Part shown: piece after piece, positions 36,301-45,677 of the stretch
Position numbering within the stretch: the stretch's first letter is position 1
How the letters are laid out: each line of letters starts with the position of its first letter
Assembly (NCBI GenBank): GCA_000708835.1
Contig: DF236971.1
Span: 317,506-368,482, forward strand
Direction of reading: 5' to 3'
From: Klebsormidium nitens
Lineage: Eukaryota > Streptophyta > Klebsormidiophyceae > Klebsormidiales > Klebsormidiaceae
Length of the DNA stretch: 50,977 nt
The notes under the pieces: model-generated
Database searches by the model: none
The model's input: the letters and a program-made list of their open reading frames with translations, nothing else
What the model was told of the DNA's origin: nothing
Translations under genes and position numbers: made by a program

Positions 36301-37723
36301 TCGGATGTGCTCCAGCTCTGGCGCAAAGCTCGGTGTAGACCATCTTAACGGTGGTATATCTTCGCCCAAAGCATGATAGAATCTATTTCAGGACACGTCT
36401 GCACAAAGAACTGACCAACTTCACACCTGATACGGTACGCTTAGTTTTCTTGAAGCTCAGACGCACTTGATGCAACTTCATACTAGCATCCGCTTGCAAG
36501 GCACTCTTCTGTCAAACCTTTTGAAAACACTCCCTAAATTGGTCGGTCATCGTCTTTTTGCAGCTGAACCTCTACTTCAAGAACAAGGCCCAATTGGCGG
36601 CTCCGTCCGCAGTCCCCGCACCCCCTTTGGCCCCCGGGGTTGCTTCCCGGCCCCCCCCTCCTCCATCCGGGCTGGTACCCCCGCCGCCTGGAGTGGCTGG
36701 TCCACCCCCCCGGGACGTCGTTCCGAGCTCTGGGCCTGCCAGACCACCCCCGCCTCCAGGAGCAGGTAGGATTCGGTCGTGCTTCATTTGTTCCCGCTTT
36801 GTTCTTACATGCAGGGTTTGTCTCGGTCTCTTTTTCCACAAGTTCTCTCGTGTCGTTTTGGAACTTCTTGAAAGGAGAGCCAAAGTGGAGGCAAGTAGGC
36901 CGCAGAATAAATCCTGGATTGTCGAAAAGACTCGAGAGACTCAGGGGACAATTCAAATAGACGCAGGGGCTTTTGTCTCGCATCCTTTGCTGCGTCCTTC
37001 CAGGGTACGTCTCTCAAGCAAGTAGCGCCGAGGCAAAATGTTTAGAAGCGAAGCGGATTGGCTGACGAAGAGAGTTTGAGCAGCCGGGTGCTCTTGATGT
37101 TGCCAGAGTCTCGGTCTTGTCTCCGCTATTTGAAGATGGACAGCTCACCTGTAAAAGGGGGCCTGCCCTTCCGTATTACCGCATACATTCCACCAGACTG
37201 TCTTCGTCAATCAGCACGATCTCAGACGCCCCAGCCTTTTCCTGTCTGCACAAATCAACGAACCTATACCAGGTTGTAACTGACTTTTTCACGAATAACT
37301 CTCGGTTGGATGGCCTCTCATCATCGCTTGTGCGCATTCTCTTCAGGTGCGCCCCCTCCTTTCGCAAATGGCCGACCCCCCCCACCACCTCAGGCTGCCG
37401 GTCAGCAGTTCGCTCGGCCGCCACCCCCCCAGTTCGCTAACCAGCCACGCCCCCCACCCCCTCAGTACGCCAACGCCCCTCCTCAGGGGGGCCCCCCACC
37501 GCCACAATTTATGGGCGGCGCACCCCCCCAGGGGGGCCCGCCTCCAGGCCCGTATGGGAATGCGCCTCCACCGGGGGGGCCGAATTATCCTGGGGGGCCG
37601 CCCCCTGGTGGAAATTACGGTCCTCCGGGGGGGCAGTTTGGGCAGGGTCCGCCGCCCCCTCAAGGGTATCAAGGAGGGCCTCCTCCTGGGCAGCAATACC
37701 GGGGTCCACCCCCGCCAAGATAG
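33364..37723 (+). CDS. SF3A2: Splicing factor 3A subunit 2 (SF3a66 / PRP11)
   Basis: Six exons (33364-33515, 34054-34223, 34689-34906, 35763-35834, 36564-36765, 37347-37723) join in frame to 396 residues. SF3A2 is part of the U2 snRNP SF3a complex that helps U2 engage the branch site. The start matches the family (MDRDFGSKTGGGGVAS). Conserved blocks are ETIDLAKDPYFMRNHLG; the matrin-type zinc finger with C54, C57, H70 and H76; KIGRPGYRVTKQ; FQVEYPEI; PRHRFMSAFEQ; and FAAEPYEVIAFK. The conserved core ends near residue 225, and the tail is Pro/Gly/Gln-rich (PPPPQ, GGPPPG units), disordered like the animal protein but built of different repeats. Nuclear. Expected to be essential and expressed everywhere. 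Confidence 0.97.
34852..35104 (+). repeat. Three tandem copies of the SF3A2 exon 3 donor border
   Basis: The real exon end at 34906 (codons FAAEPYEVIAFK, donor GTGGGT) is followed by two copies about 100 bp apart. One ends at 35007 (GAGCCGTACGAGGTCATTG retained, donor GTAGGT). A worse one ends at 35104 (GAGCCGTAAGTGG, donor GTGGGC). Each unit also carries an ACATATGCA/CATATGTCA-like tail. Use of the second donor would read through an in-frame TAA at about 34949, so it would make a truncated product. Confidence 0.8.
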
Positions 37724-39028
37724 TTTATCATCGGAGAAAGCCGGTACGTAAACTGAGCTTTTGGCTACAGGCTTTTCTTCAATGTAGCTTCGAGGGGCTT
37801 TCTTATCGCTGTAATGAGCTGCTGCTTTGATGAAAAGCCAACATGGAGCTCGCAAAGGAACCGTTCAATGGCCTTTGCGCTCGGCATGGCTGCAAAGGCC
37901 TCATGAGTGAGTCTGGTCGCACTCTTTCGTATCCAACCCTTCACCTATTGGAGCTGCAACAGCCCATAGACTTCGTAGACTTATGAGCACTGTGAACTTG
38001 TCTCTCAAGCGGTTGCAATGATGCAGGTTTGGTGAGACGGCTTTTCGGCTCTGAAGGCTAGCCGTACCGTATGCAATGATGTCAAATGCCAATGCATTCT
38101 ACCAAAGACTTGTCTGAAGAGCATGCCGCGTTGTAGATGTAACTCAACAATCATTCTACATTGCCGTCGCAAATTTAGGATGGTCCTTCACATAGCTACT
38201 CTTACATTCATTGCACTACTTTTCGATGAGCGTCCGACTGTGCTTGTCTATCTTCCCATTGCAACAGCTACGTCAAATGCCACGGCTTACATTATATTGC
38301 ATAAATCATCGATGATCATCATGGAAGCGCGATGGCGACTCGGATCATTGCCGTTGAGGGTCGCGGCTGGCTCACGCGAGGGGGGAGCCCGGCGGCCGCG
38401 GCAAAACTGGTGACCCGCGGCCGCCAAAGGGTTTCACGTGAAACAGGTGGCATTCTGATCTGGAGACATCGTTAGATTTGAAAGATATGGTTAAGAACAC
38501 CGGGAAACGTACCGCTTGAGAAAACCGGCGTGCGCAGCAGCTATTATCAAAGTACCATGGTTCTCAACGGCGTCAAGAAGCCGGCACTGTTAGGTACAAG
38601 GGTTGCAATTCAAACCCGCTCCTAGGCCACGTGCATACGGCAAGCAGCATGCAGCCGTCTGAAATCGTCATCTACGGCTGACAGTAAAAGGCCAAACCGT
38701 ACAACCTTAGTACCGTTTCTACCTATCTGCACGAGTCCGGGCGCAAGATTGATGTGCCAAGTGCTGCAACTTGCAAGTTTGTCGCCATCATCAAAGTGGA
38801 AACATGCCATCATTCTGCTAGCTGTGCCTGTGGCGTTGTGACACCATGCGAAGGCTCTTTGCAAAGCAGCGCCGATCCATCATTTCATGGCTCTGTTGCG
38901 AGCTCAGCTCTTTCAGCACAATCTTAATGTACTGACTGTCATCCGAAACAACCCAATGGGGGAGCACTCCTGTTTGAGTTATTTGATTTAAGCTATCGCG
39001 AGACATTGAGCTGCGGACACAGGCAGGG
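37724..39028. other. Intergenic between SF3A2 and the LRR gene
   Basis: It holds the SF3A2 3' untranslated region and the LRR gene promoter. No coding exon can be supported. The one distinctive item is the hairpin and palindrome at 38391-38444. Confidence 0.4.
38391..38444. promoter_or_regulatory. GC-rich hairpin next to a perfect CACGTG palindrome
   Basis: GGCGGCCGCGG at 38391-38401 and its exact complement at 38415-38425 enclose a 13-nt loop. Six bases later lies the perfect 14-bp palindrome GTTTCACGTGAAAC (38431-38444), which contains a G-box/E-box core. It sits about 600 bp before the LRR gene ATG. bZIP or bHLH factors bind such cores; that they do so here is inference. Confidence 0.5.
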
Positions 39029-42000
39029 ATGGCTGCAAAGCCCGCCTCCTGCATGCATACAGCCAGCGCGCAGCGCATTCAGCTGGCAATTTTGTTTCTT
39101 GCATCGCTGATCCACACCCTCTTGGTACCCGCCGTCTGTCATGATGTGGGGGTCCTCATGTTCCTGCACGACGCCTTTGGGAGTCCCCCTGTCTTGTCAA
39201 ACTGGTCTTGGGCCAAGGAGCCCTGTCAGCCGCCGTGGTTTGGGGTGAAGGAGTGCAATCAGACGTCTGGTTGCCACACGATTGGGGATGCATCAGAGGA
39301 AGAGCAGAACTGCAGGTGAAGCATAAATGTTTCTTCTCTTGGTAACAACTGAGGATTCAGCTACGCTTTGCATCTGGAATTTCAGCTGGTTTGGCAGCGG
39401 TCAATAGGTGGTTTGACAAACAGGTAACTCTTGTGCTTATTGGTGCTGCAACCGTTGAAACAGCTGAAGGCTTTCCATAGACAGCCAGCTGCGGTGGTGA
39501 CTTTGGTCAGTCTCCTGTTCGTTCAAATGCGTTCGTCGCCTCCCGCTTGCAGAAGCCATGAGCCTCACAAAGTAGGATAAGAGGTGTTCTCAAGTATGTT
39601 GATTAATGGTCAGCAGCACTGTGCTGCCTGGAAGCTTCGCTGTGCTTGGTTTCACCACTCAGGAGGAGAGGCTGATCATTGTCAATCTTTCTTCGTTTGT
39701 TTCTTATATCACACCTCTGTTCGAAAAATTGCCACAGTATTATGTTGTTCAAAGGTGTCTAGCAAAGATTAGAGCTTTAGGGCACTTTCAACCGAATGTA
39801 AGCGCCGGCTGCGAAGGGCCTCTGTCCGTCATGTACCACCAGCTGGCTCATTCCTACCATTTCTTTGACCACCTTTCAGTCGCACAAGGCCATGACATCA
39901 TCAGGATGACGTCATTTCTTATCTAGAATCTTCTGAGCAGACTGTGACTTCTTTTGCAATCGCTTGAAGGGGGTCTTGGTTGGAGTCGATCAGGGGTAGT
40001 CCCTCAAGTATCCACCCGAGATCTCTCAAGTGTTTGCTCGTAGTGGCCATGTTTGTATTCGGCTTACAGGTACCATGACCTTTGAGCTAGTTTTGGAAAG
40101 CACAGACACATACGCTGGCCAAAGACTCACGTCTTCAAAGGTGCTTTGTTGGTGTTACTTCCGTAACCAATAGCATTCTTCTGCTTAGCCGCCCTCTTGC
40201 GTTACTTACTGGGACTCCACATCATGTCGTCTACTTCTCTTACAGAAGCCAAGAACTTTCGTGTTGCTCGCTCTGTCTCAGCACAGTCTTTAGAGATCCT
40301 CTCTTCCTGGCTCTCTCTCTCACATTTTGTTCCGGCGAAGGCTGCACAGCTGTCCCCGCTCCTTTCTCTAAAAGCAGTCTCTTTCTTGTTTGAGGACTCT
40401 CCCGTTGTAGCATCATCAGATTGCCAAGGCTCCAGATTCTTTGTTGTACGCTTTTTCACGTGAAAGTGGTGCTGCTCCTCTTTCTTCAATTGTCGGACCA
40501 CCTCCTGTCAGCTCTTCACTGCCCGACCACAGAAATTTCTGGAACGCCCCTTTTGCGCATCAAAGCCCTTCTGGCCCTCGTTCCTGACTCATTATAAATT
40601 CTCGAGTTCCGACTTTGACTTTTCGTTTCGTCGCCCTCGGTCTTCCTTTCTTCCATTCGCGTCACCTTTCGTTTTCTCGCGAAAATGTCCTGAACGTTTT
40701 TGAGGAGGTTGTTTCCTTGTGCATCAATAATACTGTTCCTCAAATCTATGAACTTCAGCCCCTCTTTTCCTCATCCTTACTTCTTTGCTAACCTACTTTA
40801 TACGCTTCAGAGGCATGGTTCACATGAAAGTTGATCGACACCAAGCTCCTCCACTTCGTTTCTTAAGGTCTGAGCTTTATGCATTCTGCAACTCTTTCAG
40901 ATTCGCCCCTCCCTTTTCTCTTTCTAGGGTCCTTTCGCTCTCTCAGGCTGGTAATTCTCGACTGCATTAATGGCCGATTGCACTGGCGCAAAGTACCAGG
41001 AGGACGGGTGGAGTTAGTTGAGGGGTTAGGTTGGGTGCGGTTGCAGAACGTGTTATTTTGGGTTTGAATCTTTCGTTACGGGTGCCCGGGGCTTCGTTTG
41101 ATGCTATCGGTCGTTTCACACAAGAGTTGCCAGAAAATTTCCCCTCGAAGATCTTGGCTCTTGAGCCTCACTCCGTTTGTCGGGGCCACACCAGCAGAGT
41201 CTAACGAACAGCCTACAATCAGCTTCTCTTTCGTATGAGGTCTTCTCACGTTCCCCCCCCCCTGTTTCGTTTGCAGGGTTCTCGCTCTTGACCTACACTC
41301 CCTCGGCCTGGGGGGCACCATCTCGTTCGTCCTGGGCGACGCGTGGCGCCTCCAATTCCTCGACTTGAGCGACAACAGCATCGGGGGGCCCCTCCCCGTT
41401 GGAACCCAAGGCATCGCCAAAATGGGCGATCTCCAATACTTCAACGTCTCCCATAACCAGCTGAACGGGTCCATACCCTATGACATCGGCTACATGTACA
41501 GCCTGCAGACCGCGGACTTATCGTACAATAACTTCAGCGGGGAGCTTCCCGCCAGTCTCGGAGTATTGGCGTCCGGGGGAAACTTGACCTACCTCGACTT
41601 GACCGGGAACCAGTTTACCGGGCCGGTGCCCCCACAGCTCGCCACTATACCGACGCTCAAACTTGGCTCGGTGACGCCTACCGGTCAGATTGACCTCGGT
41701 GGCAATAGCGGCCTGTGCAGGTAAGTCCCGTATTCTACAGAATATTCACTCCATGGATGATAGAGTCGTTCTGACACGCATATACAGTCTGGCACACCGG
41801 GCTGATCGGCTGCAGCACCGGGACTAGCACACCGACAAACGAAAGGGGAATTCTCGCTTCTTTCGCAGCGGATGGTCGGGTTCGAGAATCGGACTGACGA
41901 CCTTTCGGCACATTCCCTTTTATTGTGTTAGCAGTAAGTACGACGCTCCACCAACTGAGCTACCCCGAGGCGGGAGGTCGGTGTATCAGGCGAAGACAAA

Positions 42001-42684
42001 CTAGAGATTCTAATGAAGGTTAATTCTGGAGCTCCGCACCCAAGCCCACCCTAACCCCACGCTAAACCTACCCATTCCTTGGGCTTGACCTCAATATTCG
42101 TTTGGCTTCTTTCTCATAAAACGAGACTTCTGCTCTGCAGCGAAGTCATCCCCGGGCTATCTCCCTGCCCGCCCGGTACAGTGCTCCCCGGGCTCAATAC
42201 CAGCCAGCCGCCACTGCCGCATCTCTCCCCGGGGGCGCTTTCTCCGCCCGCGCCGAGGGCATCCGTCTGGGGGTCGGCGGTCCTTCCAATCCAGGCGCTG
42301 GCTCCTTCCACGGTCAATCTTTCCAGAGCCCGGGGACCAGCCCCGGTGCCAGCTCCGCTTCCGATGCCAGCTGCAATTCCGGTGCCAGCCCCAGCTTCCG
42401 GCCCAGTCCCCTCTCCGATCGCTCCCAACGCCCAGGCCCCGGTGCCAATAGCGACCGGTACAAGCTCCCCGGTTGCTCCCGTCTCCAACAACCCGGCTGT
42501 GGTGACCCCAAGTACCCCCGGATCAAATTCCACCGCTGTATTGAACACGACCGGCGCTTCAAGTACGCCCGGGAGTGCCGTAGGGGCCCCCACGGGAGCA
42601 GCACGCGGTATGAGTGGTTATTCGAGCATCATGGGAGTCCGGGCTTGGTCGTTGCTCGTGTTTGTGTATGTACAATGTTTATAG
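39029..42684 (+). CDS. Secreted LRR protein with proline-rich tail, probably GPI-anchored
   Basis: Three exons (39029-39315, 41277-41720, 42141-42684) join in frame to 424 residues. Residues about 17-37 form a hydrophobic signal peptide (IQLAILFLASLIHTLLVPAV). Next is an LRRNT_2-like cap (LMFLHDAFGSP, LSNW, EPCQPPWFGVKEC, EQNC). Exon 2 holds about five plant-type leucine-rich repeats (LQFLDLSDNSIGGPLP, LQYFNVSHNQLNGSIP, LQTADLSYNNFSGELP, LTYLDLTGNQFTGPVP) and ends NSGLC. Exon 3 is Pro/Ala/Ser/Val-rich (PAPVPAPLP, PVPAPASGPVP), like arabinogalactan or extensin modules. It closes with small residues and a hydrophobic end (WSLLVFVYVQCL), as for a GPI signal. There is no transmembrane-kinase part. 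A cell-wall or cell-surface role is inferred. Intron 1 is unusually long (1,961 bp). Confidence 0.85.
40202..40743 (-). other. Candidate antisense coding pair inside LRR intron 1
   Basis: Two charged open frames lie end to end on the minus strand: 40743-40516 (75 codons, Lys/Arg/Glu-rich, NVQDIFARKRKVTRMEERK) and 40501-40202 (99 codons, QLKKEEQHHFHVKKRTTKN, to a stop). They are in different frames, and a very short intron or a frameshift would be needed to join them. Composition is protein-like, but no family is recognised and no start, promoter or longer exon chain is clear. Confidence 0.2.
41874..41970 (-). pseudogene. tRNA-like relic (antisense in LRR intron 2)
   Basis: Read on the minus strand there is a perfect A box and D arm, GGTAGCTCAGTTGGTGGAGC (A box 41962-41951). 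Further on come AAGGTCGTCAG and a B-box-like AGTCCGATTCT (41895-41885), ending CCCGACC, which can pair 5 of 7 with CCTCGGG at the front. A-to-B spacing is about 22 nt too long, consistent with an intron, but the anticodon stem pairs at only 3 of 5 positions. It looks like a decayed tRNA gene or tRNA-derived SINE. Confidence 0.35.
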
Positions 42685-45677
42685 TACCAGACTGCTTACT
42701 TGCTGCAAGATTACAGACTTCGATCATGTGTGATATCTAGGGCAAGAAAGCCGCGCAACTACATTACAGCATCCATAGTAGGTAGCCCTCTGTAGCTAGG
42801 GGAAGGAACGTCCAGTAGCTAGTCGATCAAATACGGCGCTGATCATCGGTTAGGCCTTCTCAGAATTTCGCAGTCACGTGTTGTCAACAGTCATCTAGTT
42901 CGGCAGGCCTCGCAGCTGGTTGGCCGCTTGAGATTCTAGCAGAACAACTGTTTCAGAAGAAGCTTGCCCCCTTATTACTGGTCGATCCCCATGCAAGATT
43001 CGGGAAGAGAGCATACGCATTGGGCCAAGGTAAGTCTGTTTCTCGGACGGTTCGGTTGGTCACGGACTCAACGTAGAATTTCATCAGTACCATCCGGGTG
43101 CAATCCTGAATACAGGTCGTTCAATACCGTACCCAACTGAACTTACCCAATTGTTTCCGTTTCGGTCGGCCGCGCATCCGATGTGATCCTGCATAAGTCA
43201 TGCCTCGCGATCCATTCGAGGCATGATATGCAATCTGCTGCGACCTGGCCGCGCATCCAGTCAAACTCGAATTTGGTGTACGGGATGCGAGCACGGAGGA
43301 TGCGAGCAATGGAGGTATTGGATACATAATTAAGCAGCTTAAATTGAGTTCTTGGTCATTCTGATGAAGTATAGGTGCAGCAAAGACTAGGAACTATACA
43401 TGGATCGCCGTCTGTGTGACGGCAAACGCTTGCCTCTTTCCTGATTATGTATGGCTGAGCAATGGCAATGCAATCTAATTCTGCTTTCGATCGTCGAAAG
43501 CTCGTATGTACAATGTGGATGTACAATGTTGGCCGTGACACCAGCGACCAAGCAAGCACGAAACTTAGGCGTTTAAGTCCGCGAACATGCACGAAGCTGC
43601 TCGACACTAGGACTAGCACCATGCACTGGTCGCACCAAAATTGTTCGTAAGCTGCGAACTGCGCCGCACGCGGGCCCAGTCGGGCCAAATCTCGCACCTC
43701 TATGATGCCATTTTTCTAGGCCGTACGTACGCCGAGTTTTATCGTCGAAATGGGCCAAGCGAAGGAGGTCCACTGGCGCGCCCGCATAGCGGCCGCCGCC
43801 GTACAGCGACAAAAAATCCGATTTTCTAAGGAAGAGGTCTGCAGACGGCCTCACCGGCAGCCAGACGCATCCGAAGCAAATGTTCTCGCTCGGTCTTGTC
43901 ATCCTACGATCCAATGAGTTTCGGAACAACTGCCTGAGATACTAGCTCTACTATCATCTGCTACCTTATCTTCCGAGACCACACAGTGACAGACCGTCAC
44001 CCCATCGGCGTCCAAGCTGGCAGGAATACCATTGGCCCAGCCTTCAACGTCATGCGCAGAGTGTAGGTGCATACATCAAGTCCTGCCAGGAGAGTTGGGC
44101 TAGCTGAGCTAGAGTGTCAAAGGTTATATAGGAAGGATAGTTAGATAGTTAGCATCTCAGTACCATTGTTCGAACTCGGTCGGATCGTGTGTTGACACTC
44201 TTCGGGCCCATGGCGCAAGCTACGGTCCTTATAATAGAAGTACGAATGAATGAATGAGTGGATGCCCTGAGCCCTTCAGGAAGACTGAGAGGGAAGCCAA
44301 TATTGGATGACTGGATGAGCCTATAGCGCAGCATCGGTTTGCAGCCGCGAATGATATTATACTTGAGACTCGGAGCTATAGCTGCTGGAGTCGAGCAACT
44401 CGAAGGGCCTACGGAGCTACGGCATATTTAACAGAGACCCTTACCCAAAAAGTTGCGCGGGCGCGCAGCTTCCAACATGGTGCGGCCGTGCAGTATTTCG
44501 ATGTCCAAATCATTGCTCGCATGCACTTAGCACAGCGCGCGGCCGCCAGCCCACCGGATGGATCGTGTCTGGGTCAGGCAGATATAAGCGAACATATACA
44601 TCATTCATCTCATGCATCATTTGGTAGTGGATCGCAACCTCAGATGACCAGCATGACGAGATGCATGAGTACGTGACCATGATTGGGCGGTTGCATATAT
44701 GCGAGTTCAAGTGCATGGGCAGCAACGATGACTTAGGTCTCGTGCCGTCGTACCGAAATGGTAACTTAAGCGCTCATCTTCGGTCCTCCGGACCATGATG
44801 AGAAAGCTCACGCTTCAATTTATCAAGCACGTGGTATTGACATTAGTACAGACCCGGTATACAAAATCTTGCTAGAGAAGCAGTGTCCAAAGCTGTACGC
44901 GGACGTCGGAGGTGCGCCTAGCAATTCTCCGGCCGGCGCGGAGCCTTGTTGTTAACAAACAATATGCACTTGCAATGCACACACGTGTTGCTGCAGCTAT
45001 ATATTACGATATTCGACGAAATAGCGCTGTAACCAAAGTTGGATAAATAGAGTATTGCTTGTGCACGTGGAACCCCGACCCGTGCACGGCGCCCTGAATA
45101 GAAACGACAAGTTCGAAGCAAGCTTGTCAATAGCACCTGTGAAGGCTCGCAACCGGGTTCAATAGAACATACCACAATTTATGCTCTGGTGTCATCGATC
45201 TACAGCAGCGGTCCGTCGTTAGCCACACTTTCTGATTCGCATTGGCCTTGCCACCTCAACAAGATTGCGTAAATCGAAGGGACCACGTATCCTACTCCAT
45301 TCCCTTGATCAAAGTAAGAGATATCCGATCCAAACCTCGATTTTGTTACCACGCTGAGCCGCCTACATGTTGAGCACGAATTTATGGTCTACTCAAGTTT
45401 ACGAGTGTCAATGAACTAGGCGCTTCAATCAAACACCACGACAACATACGAAAGCAACGTTCTAACTTTGACTACCTTTTCTTAGCCCTCTCCCTCGGTA
45501 ACTTTTGTTCGAACATCGGCTCTTTCACTTTGCTCGCCAGTTTCTGAATTAATACAATCCGGTGATTGCCTCTCTCACTTTTCTCGCAACCTCCTAAAGT
45601 AGTATAAGGTGTTTTCGAGAAAGACTAAGCTGCCAATGCATAGGCTAACCAACACTCCAACACCGCGAAGTAGCAAG
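42685..45677. other. Gene-poor 3-kb interval with convergent 3' ends
   Basis: It lies between the stops of the LRR gene and the FkbM gene. It contains the second MITE-like copy (43407-43849). Open frames are short and lack recognisable features. A B-box-like GAGTTCGAACA occurs on the minus strand near 44175. Nothing else can be supported. Confidence 0.4.
43407..43849. mobile_element. MITE-like inverted-repeat element, copy 2
   Basis: It begins with GCCGTCTGTGTGACGGC, itself a small hairpin, and ends with CAGACGGC, giving 8-bp terminal inverted repeats GCCGTCTG. Inner arms GCTTGCCTCTTTCC and GGAAGAGGTCTGC correspond to the 16-bp arms of the copy at 1343-1769. Total length, 443 bp, is close to that copy's 447. 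Shared interior blocks run in the same order and orientation, roughly 70% alike by eye. No coding capacity. Confidence 0.5.

Noticed and set aside
36534-36983. Gly/Arg-rich minus-strand frames opposite SF3A2 exon 5
   Set aside because: They are the complement of the proline codons of SF3A2 and have no independent support.
44149-44260. Possible tRNA-derived element on the minus strand (TAGC...GAGTTCGAACA)
   Set aside because: Spacing is tRNA-like, but the A box is poor and neither the anticodon nor the acceptor stem pairs.
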